Assembly (NCBI GenBank): GCA_963664675.2 | Contig: CAXXLB010000009.1 | Location: 1-64,000 of the forward strand | DNA: 64,000 nucleotides | Source of the DNA: JASGMR01 sp963664675 | GTDB taxonomy: Bacteria; Thermotogota; Thermotogae; Petrotogales; Kosmotogaceae | Direction: 5' to 3' | Shown here: positions 51,652 through 60,903 of the stretch, piece by piece | How positions within the stretch are numbered: position 1 is the stretch's first letter | Layout: each line of letters starts with the position of its first letter | Made by a program: the position numbers and the translations under genes | The notes under the pieces: generated by a model | What the model was told of the DNA's origin: nothing | Databases searched by the model: none | What the model saw: only the letters and a program-made list of their open reading frames with translations

Positions 51652-52348
51652 TTTTCCTCCCCGATTCCCTTTTGTTCAACAGAGCTTCTGCAATATACAA
51701 GTCCTCTTTGTGAGTTATTTTTAAATTATTGTATGAAATTTTATACAGATTCATTTTAAATCCATTTTTCAAATAGATTTGTGTGTCATCGGTATTATTA
51801 TATATTTCATTTGTTACTTCTCTTTTATGAGCTTCAAATATTTCTTTATACATAAATACCTGGGGGGTTTCGGCGTTTAAAAAACGCTTCCTGTCGGGAA
51901 CATTTATTATACGATCACAATCGATCTCATAAACGGTATTCCTGATATTCGAAACGACTACCGCCCCTTCCCCGGATTTCACAAAATTTAAAAGACGAGA
52001 AGCATCTTCGCTCTTGAACAACGGTCTGGCAGCATCATGTATTATCACCTTATTTATTTCATACTCTTCCAAATACCTCAGGCCCCTGAAAACCGATTCC
52101 TGTCTCGTGCCTCCGCCTGCAACCACTTCAACCTCGGAATTAAAATCATATTTCTTCATAATATTTTTCGACATTTCAATCATTTCAGAATTCACCATCA
52201 GCAACAACAATTTTATCTGAGGAATGTCAAAAATCATCAGAGATCTTATAAAAAGTTCCATTTCATTTATTTTTACAAATTGCTTTGGAACTTCAGATTC
52301 AAATCTTTTTCCTGTACCGGCCGCTACTATTATAGCCGCATCTGTCAT
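51641..52348 (-). CDS. ispD: 2-C-methyl-D-erythritol 4-phosphate cytidylyltransferase
   Basis: IspD makes CDP-methylerythritol in the MEP isoprenoid pathway. The 235-residue protein has the nucleotide loop IIVAAGTGKRFESEVPKQFV, GGGTRQESVFRGLR, IHDAARPLF, TPQVFMYKEIFEAH and DDTQIYLKNGFKMNLY followed by NLKITHKEDLYIAEALL. These are standard IspD signatures rather than ribitol-phosphate (TarI) ones, although the two families are close. It is second in the operon after the DUF1015 gene (4-nt overlap). No ispF neighbour is present. Confidence 0.9.
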   Translation of the reverse strand: MTDAAIIVAAGTGKRFESEVPKQFVKINEMELFIRSLMIFDIPQIKLLLLMVNSEMIEMSKNIMKKYDFNSEVEVVAGGGTRQESVFRGLRYLEEYEINKVIIHDAARPLFKSEDASRLLNFVKSGEGAVVVSNIRNTVYEIDCDRIINVPDRKRFLNAETPQVFMYKEIFEAHKREVTNEIYNNTDDTQIYLKNGFKMNLYKISYNNLKITHKEDLYIAEALLNKRESGRKNDR

Positions 52349-53571
52349 TGTAATTTATGAATGAACAGGCCACTTCTCAGTTTTGGCTCAAACCATGTGG
52401 ATTTTGGAGGCATAGTTTTACCGGAATCTGCGACGTCCATTAATTCATAAATTGAAGTCGGGAAAAGAGAGAAAGCAACTTTATATTTCCCCGAATCAAC
52501 GAGTTTTTTTAATTCTTTCGTACCCTTTATGCCTCCGACAAAATCTATTCTTTCGTCTTTTCGCGGGTCTCTTATTCCTAAAATCGGATTCAAAAGGTTA
52601 TTCTGCAGAATGGATACATCGAGAGACAAAATAGGATCTTTCGAATTGTAGGTGCCCTTTTTCGGAATCAGAAGATGCCATTGTTCATTCAGATACATGC
52701 CAAAATGATGTTTCTTATCGGGTTTACCGTCAAAATCTTCTTTGTAGATTTCGAACAGTTCTCCAACTTCTTTCAAAAATTTATCGATCGAATGGCTATT
52801 CAGATCTTTAACTATTCTGTTGTAATCCATAATATTGAGTTGTGCTGAAGGGAATATAACAGATAAAAAATAATTGTATTCTTTTTCAGGATCGTAATCG
52901 GAATCACCGCCCATTATTCCGGCCACTCTTGAAGCAGCCGCGGCTCTGTGATGGCCGTCGGCAATGTATAAATATGGAATTTTTTCAAATTCACGTTTTA
53001 TCTGTTCAATCACATTTGTGTCATCTATCCTGTAAATCGTGTGTATCACTTCATTTTCATCTTTGAAGTCATAGAGGGGATTCTTATTATCCACCAGTTT
53101 ATCAAAAAAATCCTCTTTTCCCTCTTCACCGGGGTAAGTGAGAAAAACTGGCCCCGTATTCGCTTTCAAAGACAAGATATGGTTAGTTCTATCGTCTTCT
53201 TTCTCCTGCCTAGTTAATTCGTGTTTTTTTATTATGTTCCGATCATATTCTTTTACGCTGACACACGCAACCAACCCTGTTTGAGTAAAATTTCCCATCT
53301 TCTGTCTGTAAATATAAAAAACCGGATCTTTCTCTTCCAGTAAATATTCTCCGGATACCAATTTATCAAGATTCTCTTTTGCCTTTTTATACACATTTTC
53401 GGTTTCATCTTTCATATCCACTTCAGCTCTTATCACGTGCATAAAACTGATGGGGTTCTTTGCATAGAGTTCGGCTTCTTTTCTGTTGACAACATCGTAT
53501 GGGGGACAAGAAATTTCTTCAACAAATTCCTTTTTGGGATGAAGAATTTTAAATGGTTTTATAACGGCCAC
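52345..53571 (-). CDS. DUF1015-family protein
   Basis: 408 residues matching the conserved DUF1015 family. It starts VIKPFKILHPKKEFVEEISC with the following PPYDVVNRKEAE motif, then NPISFMHVIRAEVD, and contains YIADGHHRAAAASRVAG with the His-His pair, and FSLFPTSIYELMDVADSGKT and MPPKSTWFEPKLRSGL at the end. Some relatives are suggested to be kinases of the ParB-like/SerK type that act on serine; biochemical function here is not shown. It leads the operon DUF1015-ispD-MFS-FAH; GGAGG lies before the ATG. Confidence 0.85.
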   Translation of the reverse strand: MAVIKPFKILHPKKEFVEEISCPPYDVVNRKEAELYAKNPISFMHVIRAEVDMKDETENVYKKAKENLDKLVSGEYLLEEKDPVFYIYRQKMGNFTQTGLVACVSVKEYDRNIIKKHELTRQEKEDDRTNHILSLKANTGPVFLTYPGEEGKEDFFDKLVDNKNPLYDFKDENEVIHTIYRIDDTNVIEQIKREFEKIPYLYIADGHHRAAAASRVAGIMGGDSDYDPEKEYNYFLSVIFPSAQLNIMDYNRIVKDLNSHSIDKFLKEVGELFEIYKEDFDGKPDKKHHFGMYLNEQWHLLIPKKGTYNSKDPILSLDVSILQNNLLNPILGIRDPRKDERIDFVGGIKGTKELKKLVDSGKYKVAFSLFPTSIYELMDVADSGKTMPPKSTWFEPKLRSGLFIHKLQ

Positions 53572-53825
53572 AACACTTACCTCCTTATTATTTCTAAGGA
53601 CAATATTACCATAATTTTAAAAATTATCATCTCTATTTATTATTGTTTAGAACTCCCCATGGATAATTATTTTAAAAAACCTTGTTATAAATGCTATTAT
53701 TTGAGTGGACCATCCAGGGTTAATTTTAATGATTATTTCAAAAAAATCCTATCTTATATTTAAATTTTTAGTTAAAACTCACAAAAAATCCTTCATTGAG
53801 AAATTCAATATTCAGCCGCGTTTTT

Positions 53826-54287
53826 TTATAAACCGGCCAGCATTTCCCTCACTATTTTATTCACCATTTTTCCATCGGCCCTTCCTTTAGTTTTTGAAAT
53901 CAGAGCCTTCATAACAACTCCAAGATCCGATGGTCCCTTGGCTCCCGTTTCCTGAATAGTTTCAAGGGCTATCTTCGAGATTTCTTCATTTGAAAGTGAT
54001 TTTGGCAGATAACTTTTAATTATCTCCAGTTCGTTTTTTTCATGTTCCACCAGTTCATCTCTATCCAGCTTTTCATAGGCCAAAATAGCCTCTTCTCTCT
54101 TTTTTGCCTCTCTTAAAGCGAGATCGGTGATTATTTCGTCCGTAATTTCCTGATTCTTCGCTTTCGAAGAAGATGTCTTAAAATTTTTTACAGCGGCAAT
54201 GATTGATCTGATAGCGTTGATTTTATCTTTATCTTTGAGTTTCATATATTTCTTCAGATCTTCGTTTAAATTCTTATATAAACTCAT
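53826..54287 (-). CDS. GatB/YqeY-family protein
   Basis: 153 residues with the YqeY pattern: SLYKNLNEDLKKYMKLKDKD, INAIRSIIAAVKN, ELEIIKSYLPKSLSNEEISK, then GPSDLGVVMKALISKTKGRA and DGKMVNKIVREML. It resembles the tRNA-binding tail of GatB but lacks the amidotransferase part, and is often found near rpsU or lysS. Its role is unknown; tRNA-related function is proposed. It overlaps the lysS stop by 4 nt and is the last gene of the ten-gene operon. Confidence 0.9.
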   Translation of the reverse strand: MSLYKNLNEDLKKYMKLKDKDKINAIRSIIAAVKNFKTSSSKAKNQEITDEIITDLALREAKKREEAILAYEKLDRDELVEHEKNELEIIKSYLPKSLSNEEISKIALETIQETGAKGPSDLGVVMKALISKTKGRADGKMVNKIVREMLAGL

Positions 54288-55762
54288 AAATTCTCCTCAC
54301 TTGCCTTTCTCACCATTGGAAATGGAATAACATCCCTTATCGACGGGGAATCTGTCAGCAGCATCACTATCCTGTCCCATCCTAATCCCAGTCCACCTGT
54401 CGGCGGCATACCGTATTCGAGGGCACTGATAAAATCCAGATCCATCATCTGAGCTTCCTCGTCACCTTCATCTCTGAGTTTAGCTTGATGTTCAAATCTC
54501 TTGAATTGCTCCACGGGATCGTTCAATTCACTGAACGCATTCGCTATTTCCATTCCATTGATCACGAGCTCAAATCTTTCCGTCACATTTTCCTTCTCTC
54601 TGTGTTTTTTCGCAAGTGGGGAGATGATCGTTGGATGTTCCATGATGAAAGTCGGATTTACCACGGAATCCTCAACCAGGTCCCAGAGTTTGTCAATCAA
54701 ATGGCCTCTTTCCTTTATTTCTGGAATACTTTCGTGCTCTTCCAGAATGGAAAGCAATTTCTCATCCGAATCATTTATGATATCTGCGCCGAGTTTTTCA
54801 TTTATATAATCCGCCATGACTACTCTTTTCCACGGACGGGTAAAATCTATTTTCTTTCCACCGTATTCGATTACTTCCTTTCCGGCAACTTTCTTTACCA
54901 CCGTGTTGACCAGCTCTTCAACGAGATCCATTATATCAAAATAATCGGCATACGCCTGATAGAGTTCCATCATAGTGAATTCGGGATGATGTTTATATGA
55001 AATTCCTTCGTTTCTGAAATTCTTTCCTATTTCATAAACTTTATCAAAACCCCCGACAAGATATCTTTTCAAATACAATTCGAGAGAAATTCTCATGAAC
55101 ATCTCCGCATCAAATGCGTTCATTTTCGTTTCGAATGGTCTCGCAGTGGCTCCACCTGTCAGATAATGCAAAACCGGTGTTTCCACCTCTATAAAACCCT
55201 TTTTATTCAATTCTTCCCTGACGGTTTTCAATATTTCAAATCTGATTTTAAATCTGTTGAGAGCATCGTCATTCGATAACATCTCCACATATCTCTGTCT
55301 GTAAATTATCTCTTTATCCTTCAATCCGTGCCATTTTTCGGGAAGTGTCTGAAGCGTCTTCGAAAGCAACTTAAACTCTTCCACGAAAACCGATAGTTCT
55401 CCGGTATGTGTTTTGAAGGGAAATCCCTTGATTCCGATAAAATCTCCCAGATTGATATATTTCTTAAAAAAAGAAAAATCTTTTTCTCCAACCTTGTCCT
55501 GTCTTATATACGCCTGAATCCTGCCATCGACATCCTTAATTACAAAGAAAGAGGTCTTACCCTGTTTTCTTATCGCCATAACCCTTCCGGCGGTGGAAAC
55601 TTTCTCACCTTCAAGTACCTGCCCCTTTTCCAAATACGAAAATTTCTCTTTGATCTCGCCGGTGGTTTCTGTCTTTTCAAATTTATAGGGATAAGGATTT
55701 ATTCCCTGCTCTCTCAGTTCATTTACTTCTTTAATTCTCTGTTCCCTTATTTCATCACTCAT
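54284..55762 (-). CDS. lysS: Lysyl-tRNA synthetase (class II)
   Basis: 492 residues. The N-terminal OB-fold anticodon-binding domain runs to about residue 150 (VSTAGRVMAIRKQGKTSFFV, GFPFKTHTGELSVF). The class II core has motif 1 FIEVETPVLHYLTGGATARP, motif 2 FRNEGISYKHHPEFTMME and motif 3 PPTGGLGLGWDRIVMLLTD. The HAEMNAFD-like recognition region is varied. It lies 14 nt downstream of greA and overlaps yqeY by 4 nt. Confidence 0.97.
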   Translation of the reverse strand: MSDEIREQRIKEVNELREQGINPYPYKFEKTETTGEIKEKFSYLEKGQVLEGEKVSTAGRVMAIRKQGKTSFFVIKDVDGRIQAYIRQDKVGEKDFSFFKKYINLGDFIGIKGFPFKTHTGELSVFVEEFKLLSKTLQTLPEKWHGLKDKEIIYRQRYVEMLSNDDALNRFKIRFEILKTVREELNKKGFIEVETPVLHYLTGGATARPFETKMNAFDAEMFMRISLELYLKRYLVGGFDKVYEIGKNFRNEGISYKHHPEFTMMELYQAYADYFDIMDLVEELVNTVVKKVAGKEVIEYGGKKIDFTRPWKRVVMADYINEKLGADIINDSDEKLLSILEEHESIPEIKERGHLIDKLWDLVEDSVVNPTFIMEHPTIISPLAKKHREKENVTERFELVINGMEIANAFSELNDPVEQFKRFEHQAKLRDEGDEEAQMMDLDFISALEYGMPPTGGLGLGWDRIVMLLTDSPSIRDVIPFPMVRKASEENL

Positions 55763-55776
55763 TATAATTCCTCCGA

Positions 55777-56250
55777 TTAACTGACACCTATTATTTTATA
55801 TTTTTTTATTCCGGATGGGGTTTTTATTTTTATAATCTCATTCAATTTTCTGCTCAAAACCGCCGCGCCTACCGGTGAATCAACACTTATTTTGTTTTCA
55901 AAAATATTCGCCTCCTGAGGATTAACAAGGGTGAGTTTTAGCTCTTTTTTCTCCGATTCATCGAATAACATGAGTTTTGAACCTAATTTCACAGTTTCTC
56001 CATCACTTTCATCCTGAATAACCTGAGCTTTGTTCAAAATATTTTCCAGTTGCTGAATTCTGCTGTTAATTCTTCCCTGTTCATTTTTCGCTTCATCGTA
56101 TTCGGAATTCTCGCTCAAATCACCTAATTCCCTGGCCTCTTTAATTCTCTGTGCAATATCATACATCAACTTTTTTCTATTTTCTTCAAGTTCTTTTTTT
56201 AGTTTTAAATAACCTTCTTTAGTCAGTAAAATTGATTCTTCCTTAGCCAT
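55777..56250 (-). CDS. greA: Transcription elongation factor GreA
   Basis: 157 residues. The N-terminal coiled coil reads ILLTKEGYLKLKKELEENRK and IKEARELGDLSENSEYDEAK, the conserved tip with the two acidic residues that reach the polymerase active site. The C-terminal FKBP-like domain includes ISVDSPVGAAVLSRKLNE and GIKKYKIIGVS. It rescues backtracked RNA polymerase. The ATG has GGAGG upstream, 12 nt after nrdR. Confidence 0.96.
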   Translation of the reverse strand: MAKEESILLTKEGYLKLKKELEENRKKLMYDIAQRIKEARELGDLSENSEYDEAKNEQGRINSRIQQLENILNKAQVIQDESDGETVKLGSKLMLFDESEKKELKLTLVNPQEANIFENKISVDSPVGAAVLSRKLNEIIKIKTPSGIKKYKIIGVS

Positions 56251-56262
56251 AAATAACCTCCA

Positions 56263-56727
56263 TCATCGGTTTTTTAGTTCAATTTTCAACTCATTTATTA
56301 TATCCATAAAATGATCCAAATCTCTGAACTCTTTGTAAACTGATGCAAAACGCACATATGCGATTTGATCAAGATTTTTCAACTTGTCGACGGTTATCTC
56401 TCCAATTTTCGCGGCCTCTATCTCGTGCTTTCCGGATTTTAGAATCTGATTTTCAATTTCAGAAACTACTTTATCGATCTCTTCCAGAGAAAACGGCCTT
56501 TTCTCAAAGGCTTTTAAAATCCCGTCTCTTAATTTTGTTCTGTTAAAACGCTCTTTTCTTCCATCTTTTTTTACAACAAAAAACGGCATTCTTTCGTATC
56601 TTTCGTATGTGGTAAATCTTCCCCCACAGGATTCACATTCCCTTCTCCTTCTTATAACTTTGCCGTCTTCAACGGGTCTTGAATCTAAAACCTTTGTTTG
56701 AAATCCATCACAGTACGGGCAAATCAT
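56263..56727 (-). CDS. nrdR: Transcriptional repressor NrdR
   Basis: 154 residues. The zinc ribbon is MICPYCDGFQTKVLDSRPVE with CESCGGRFTTYER, and the ATP-cone domain begins VVKKDGRKERFNRTKLRDGI. NrdR senses ATP/dATP and represses ribonucleotide reductase genes through NrdR boxes. None of its expected targets is in this window. It starts 2 nt after the whiA stop within the long operon. Confidence 0.96.
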   Translation of the reverse strand: MICPYCDGFQTKVLDSRPVEDGKVIRRRRECESCGGRFTTYERYERMPFFVVKKDGRKERFNRTKLRDGILKAFEKRPFSLEEIDKVVSEIENQILKSGKHEIEAAKIGEITVDKLKNLDQIAYVRFASVYKEFRDLDHFMDIINELKIELKNR

Positions 56728-56729
56728 CG

Positions 56730-57653
56730 TTATCCCCCCAATTCTTCAGCAATCTTGAATATTTTTCTGAACTTATTGTAAATTGAAGATTTACTTATCG
56801 GAGGATCATACAACTCACCTAATTCTTTCAAATTCATCTCTTCGTTATTCAATCTAAGTTCAACCAATTGCTTTAAGTCATCACTTAAAAGATCAAATCC
56901 CCCATTTTTTTTAATATAATTGATGGCTTGTACCTGTTTAACTATCGCCTGAGCGGATTTATTCGCGTTGGCGGACAAAAAATTTAAAGTTCTCGTAACG
57001 TTACCCCTTATTTTTTTCATTTCAATCGTTTGCGATAAAGCCATGAAATGCTTCATAGACCCGATTATGGACAAAAATTCCTTTATATCCGATGAAGATT
57101 TAATGTATACTTTGTATTTCTTTCCCAATCTTATCAATTTTGCTTCAATATTGAAGGTTTCTGACAAACTATACAATAAATCCTCAATGAATTCATGATC
57201 AGTGTCGAGTGTGATCTCAAGATGATATTCTTTTTTTGGATCCACCAGGGATCCGCCGGATATGAACAACCCGCGTAAAAAATCACCAAAATATACCGGG
57301 TCGTGTTTTAAAAAATCCGGTAAATTATCATTTCTGATCAAAAAACCGTGCTTTATAAAAAAATTTTCAATCTTCACATAATCGAAGATGATTTCTCCAC
57401 CTTTGTTACGATTCAATTTTATTATTTCTATGACCTGAGTTTCAAATATTTTTAAATTCAAATATTTCGTCACTTTATAAAGCCTCTTCAAGGCCGAAAT
57501 AGAACTAAGATATATCACGAGATACACTCCGTTATCTCTTATTCTCAACGTTCCCTTGGATTTTATAAATCCCATCAATTCGGAGATCGCTTCGTATTTG
57601 TCGGTGATCTCCAGATTGCACAATTCTTCTTTAATTTTTTCTGCAAAACTCAT
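56730..57653 (-). CDS. whiA: DNA-binding protein WhiA
   Basis: 307 residues. The N-terminal homing-endonuclease-like (LAGLIDADG) folds are seen in ELMGFIKSKGTLRIRDNGVY and FLRGLFISGGSLVDPKKEYH. The C-terminal HTH reads LVELRLNNEEMNLKELGELY, then PPISKSSIYNKFRK. WhiA has no nuclease activity and links to division and chromosome organisation in Firmicutes and actinobacteria. The gene order rapZ-yvcK-whiA is the conserved arrangement; it overlaps yvcK by 4 nt. Confidence 0.95.
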   Translation of the reverse strand: MSFAEKIKEELCNLEITDKYEAISELMGFIKSKGTLRIRDNGVYLVIYLSSISALKRLYKVTKYLNLKIFETQVIEIIKLNRNKGGEIIFDYVKIENFFIKHGFLIRNDNLPDFLKHDPVYFGDFLRGLFISGGSLVDPKKEYHLEITLDTDHEFIEDLLYSLSETFNIEAKLIRLGKKYKVYIKSSSDIKEFLSIIGSMKHFMALSQTIEMKKIRGNVTRTLNFLSANANKSAQAIVKQVQAINYIKKNGGFDLLSDDLKQLVELRLNNEEMNLKELGELYDPPISKSSIYNKFRKIFKIAEELGG

Positions 57654-58609
57654 ACTGTCTCACCGGTTACCCCGAGAATCTGCATCATTTTTTGGATCTC
57701 TTTTCTTGAATGCCTGATCACGGTTTTTCGTACTCTGTCCATTATATCAACGGTAGACATTCCGTTCAGAATTTCCACTCTGGCATCATTTTCCAGGTCG
57801 TTTTCAACAACCTTCGCACCCTGCTCCTTGTACCTTTCAATGATTTTATCATCTACATTATCGAGACAGGAATAAAATATTTTATCAAATGGAACTCCAG
57901 TGTACTTTTCGACTAAACTGACATGCTGTGAAAGAGAAAAATTATCGGTTTCTCCCGGCTGTGTCATTAAATTACATATGAACACCTTCTGTGCCGTGGA
58001 CCTCTTATACATTTCCTTCAGATCGCCGATAAGAAAATTGGGGATTATGCTGGTGTATACACTGCCGGGACCAACGATAATTATATCCGCAGCCTTTATG
58101 CAATCGATCGCTTCCGTCAGCGCGTTAACTTTTCTATCTAAAAATATTTCCTCTATTTTCCCTCCAATCCTGGATATGTTGATTTCTCCCCAGACCAGTG
58201 ATCCATCCTTCAATCTGGCAACTAAATTGATCAGTTCCTCGGTCGCCGGTAGTACCCTTCCCTTTATTTTCAACAGATTTGAAGCCTCGTAAATCGCCTC
58301 CGGGAAGCTTCCCGACAACTCTTTCAATCCCGCTATTATCAGATTTCCCAGGGAATGATTTTTCAGCTCATCGCATTCAAATCTATATTTAAACAATTTC
58401 GTCAAAAGATCTTCGTTATCCGCCAATGCTATTAAATTGCTTCTCAGATCTCCGGGAGGAGGAATGTTCAATCCTTCCCTCAAAAGTCCGGAACTTCCTC
58501 CGTTATCCGTAACAGTGACGATTAAATTTAAATCAACCGCATAATTTTTTATCACTCTTGAAATTGTCGATAAACCTGTTCCTCCACCTATCAGTAAAAC
58601 CTTTTTCAT
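57650..58609 (-). CDS. yvcK: YvcK-family gluconeogenesis/cell-wall factor
   Basis: 319 residues of the CofD-like Rossmann family. The start KKVLLIGGGTGLSTISRVIK, then TVTDNGGSSGLLREGLNIPP and PGDLRSNLIALADNE, and GPGSVYTSIIPNFLIGDLKE are diagnostic. YvcK binds UDP-sugars and is needed for growth on gluconeogenic carbon and for cell shape in Bacillus. It lies between rapZ (4-nt overlap) and whiA (4-nt overlap). Confidence 0.94.
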   Translation of the reverse strand: MKKVLLIGGGTGLSTISRVIKNYAVDLNLIVTVTDNGGSSGLLREGLNIPPPGDLRSNLIALADNEDLLTKLFKYRFECDELKNHSLGNLIIAGLKELSGSFPEAIYEASNLLKIKGRVLPATEELINLVARLKDGSLVWGEINISRIGGKIEEIFLDRKVNALTEAIDCIKAADIIIVGPGSVYTSIIPNFLIGDLKEMYKRSTAQKVFICNLMTQPGETDNFSLSQHVSLVEKYTGVPFDKIFYSCLDNVDDKIIERYKEQGAKVVENDLENDARVEILNGMSTVDIMDRVRKTVIRHSRKEIQKMMQILGVTGETV

Positions 58610-59490
58610 AATTCAACACCCAGCTCTCTATGTGAAAGCGAAAGAGCCCTTTTATCCGATTTCAGATCCCTGTACAGCAATTCGGAAATAAAGACAGATC
58701 TGTGTTTACCGCCAGTGCATCCGATTGCAATTTTAAGCTGATTTCTCCCGGTTTTTTCATAACCTTCTATCGTATTTTTAACAACATTATACAGATTGCT
58801 ATAAAAATCATCAAAACCGGAATACTCTTTTATATATTCCTGAATTTCTCTTTCTCTGCCTGTTTTTTCGGTCAAATCGCTCCTGTAATACGGATTGGGC
58901 AAAAACCTCACATCAAAGACCATATTCGAATCATTTGGTATTCCATTGACGAAGCCAAAACTTTGAATTTTTACCCTTATAGGAGGCAGGTTATCCTTGT
59001 TCGATGACACAACCGATAAAACCCTGTGACCCAACTCTTTCGTATCCATTCCGGAGGAATTCACTACAAAGTCGGCCATGGATTTTATACCTGAAAGCTT
59101 TTCTCTCTCTATTCTTATGGCATCCAGAAGATTGTGATATTTGTTCAGAGGATGCGAACGTCTTGACTTTTGATATCTGTACAAAATCTCATCTTCATCG
59201 GCTTCAAAGAAAATTATTTTGAACTTGATATTCATGTTTTCAATTTCTTTTTTCTGTTCATCTATGATCTTTTCAATGTTGCTATTTGAAAATTTTACCA
59301 GTGTTCTTATATCTATAACAATAGCCAACTCATCAATTTTATTATCTTTCAAAATAGCAACGAGGTCTTTTAATATGATAGGAGGAACATTATCTATGCA
59401 AAAAAACCCAAAGTCTTCCAAAAACTTTAAAGCGGTTGTTTTTCCGCTTCCAGATAATCCGGTAATGATTACTAGTGTTTTATTCTCCAC
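58606..59490 (-). CDS. rapZ: RNase adapter / nucleotide-binding protein RapZ
   Basis: 294 residues from a GTG whose first base pair overlaps the murI stop. Walker A is GLSGSGKTTALKFLED, followed by FFCIDNVPPIIL; Walker B-like ELAIVIDIR; and the C-terminal domain has SFGFVNGIPNDSNMVFDVRF, LPNPYY and IAIGCTGGKHRSVFISE. In enteric bacteria RapZ controls GlmZ and glmS expression; in other phyla the role is unclear but it is tied to cell-envelope metabolism. Confidence 0.94.
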   Translation of the reverse strand: MENKTLVIITGLSGSGKTTALKFLEDFGFFCIDNVPPIILKDLVAILKDNKIDELAIVIDIRTLVKFSNSNIEKIIDEQKKEIENMNIKFKIIFFEADEDEILYRYQKSRRSHPLNKYHNLLDAIRIEREKLSGIKSMADFVVNSSGMDTKELGHRVLSVVSSNKDNLPPIRVKIQSFGFVNGIPNDSNMVFDVRFLPNPYYRSDLTEKTGREREIQEYIKEYSGFDDFYSNLYNVVKNTIEGYEKTGRNQLKIAIGCTGGKHRSVFISELLYRDLKSDKRALSLSHRELGVEL

Positions 59491-60308
59491 TAAAATACCT
59501 TCTTAATAATTTTTATTTTTTCTTCCGATACGTCAACATAATATATATTATAATTCAAATTATTTTTAAAGTAATTATCCACATTTCTCTTAAAAGAAGA
59601 GGTATCACCCGAAACGTAAAAATTCACAATGGATTTATCCTTCGATAATTCTCCCCTGTCTATATTTATCCTTTTGGAAATATATTTCGCGGGATCTATT
59701 ATCCTGGTGGTTGAATCCAGATACTTTTTTATACTGCTATACAAAAAGGGGTAATGAGTACATCCCAATATCAAAAAATCCACGTTGATCTTTTTAATTC
59801 TTTTAAGATAAAACCTTACAATGGTATCGACGACGGTTCCACTCCAATTTCCCTCTTCAACAAGTGGTACGAAAAGAGGACATGCCTTCTGAACAATGAA
59901 TTTCGCATCACACTTCGAAACGATTTTTCTCAAATACAATGATTTTTTTACAGTCTGCTCGGTTCCGATTATTCCTATGCTCGAATCTTTATTTATATCA
60001 TCGACAAAATAATTTATTACCGAATCTATTATTCCAATATACTGTATCCCTAAAAATTCCAGTATACTGTCATCCATAACTGAATCCGAAGTATTACATG
60101 CAGAAATGACCAGATCGGGTTTCATTTTTTTTATAAAATCAAAAATCTGAAACAACTGTTTCTTCAAAATCTCAGTACTTTTAGACCCGTATGGCACCCT
60201 CCCCGTATCGCCAAAATAGGAAAATTCGATGCCTTCGGGATATTCATCATACAATTCTTTTAAAACTGTTAATCCACCTATACCAGAATCAAAAAGCGAA
60301 AATTTCAT
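59490..60308 (-). CDS. murI: Glutamate racemase
   Basis: 272 residues. MurI makes D-glutamate for peptidoglycan. The start FSLFDSGIGGLTVLKELYDE, YFGDTGRVPYGSKS, the first catalytic Cys in VISACNTSDSV and the second in LILGCTHYPFLYSSI are all present. Next to zapA-like and rapZ-yvcK-whiA, it puts wall and division functions in one transcript. The ATG immediately follows the zapA-like stop codon. Confidence 0.94.
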   Translation of the reverse strand: MKFSLFDSGIGGLTVLKELYDEYPEGIEFSYFGDTGRVPYGSKSTEILKKQLFQIFDFIKKMKPDLVISACNTSDSVMDDSILEFLGIQYIGIIDSVINYFVDDINKDSSIGIIGTEQTVKKSLYLRKIVSKCDAKFIVQKACPLFVPLVEEGNWSGTVVDTIVRFYLKRIKKINVDFLILGCTHYPFLYSSIKKYLDSTTRIIDPAKYISKRINIDRGELSKDKSIVNFYVSGDTSSFKRNVDNYFKNNLNYNIYYVDVSEEKIKIIKKVF

Positions 60309-60590
60309 TTATTTCTCTTCTTCACCGGATTTTTTATACATCTCATCAACCACTTTTTGATATTTGTTTTTCAATCTCGTTAATTCCTTTTTTGAAATAA
60401 CCATTTCGCTGGCGAAATTAACCAGAAGGAAAACTATAGTTTTCTCGAATCCAACCTTGGATATTCCTTCGCTGATATCATCGAACTTATTCTGTATGAG
60501 GCCAAAAACTTCCTCCACTTTGTCATCAGGATCGTTAGATAAAAAACTGTATTCCTTATCCCCCAGTTTAAGAGTGACGGTTCTTTTCAT
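60309..60590 (-). CDS. ZapA-like cell division protein
   Basis: 93 residues. The N-terminal beta-beta-alpha segment TVTLKLGDKEYSFLSNDPDD, then KVEEVFGLIQNKFDDI and KTIVFLLVNFASEMVISKKE, followed by a C-terminal coiled coil, match ZapA, which cross-links FtsZ filaments. The last residues are acidic and charged. It ends exactly where murI begins. Short proteins of this family diverge strongly, so the call rests on pattern and context. Confidence 0.75.
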   Translation of the reverse strand: MKRTVTLKLGDKEYSFLSNDPDDKVEEVFGLIQNKFDDISEGISKVGFEKTIVFLLVNFASEMVISKKELTRLKNKYQKVVDEMYKKSGEEEK

Positions 60591-60604
60591 GCGAAAAACT
60601 CCTC

Positions 60605-60835
60605 TTATTTATTTTCATTACTCATTTTACTTCTTATTCTTTCAATCAATGATTCTATAGTTTTATTGCTTGATTCGATCTTTATTTTCATTTCATTGTT
60701 CGAATCTTTCAGTTCTTTATTGCTTTTTTCCAGTTCATCAACTCTGCTCCACAGTTTATTCACTTCTTGTTCTTTCTTCTTATAATCCTGTATCATTTTA
60801 TCAATGAGTAACTCAAGCTCCTGGATCGTATCCAT
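60605..60835 (-). CDS. Small coiled-coil protein, ZapB-like
   Basis: 76 residues from the ATG at 60833-60835. A GGGGG site is 8 nt upstream of it and only 2 nt from the ATG at 60841, so the inner start is preferred. The sequence is almost wholly heptad coiled coil (IQELELLIDKMIQDYKKKEQ, VNKLWSRVDELEKSNKELKD). Its place before a ZapA-like gene suggests a division-associated coiled coil such as ZapB, but coiled coils look alike and this is only inference. It is the first gene of the ten-gene leftward operon. Confidence 0.6.
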   Translation of the reverse strand: MDTIQELELLIDKMIQDYKKKEQEVNKLWSRVDELEKSNKELKDSNNEMKIKIESSNKTIESLIERIRSKMSNENK

Positions 60836-60862
60836 AAACATAACCCCCGATTTTTTAAATAT

Positions 60863-60883
60863 ACACCGGCATTCTGCCGGTGT
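60863..60883 (-). terminator. Hairpin after pgk-tpi, before the coiled-coil gene
   Basis: ACACCGGC (60863-60870), loop ATTCT, GCCGGTGT (60876-60883). On the minus strand it is followed by ATATTTAAAAAA rather than a pure T run, so termination may be partial and let some pgk transcript into the division operon. Confidence 0.65.
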
Positions 60884-60903
60884 AATAATATAATATAATA
60901 TAA

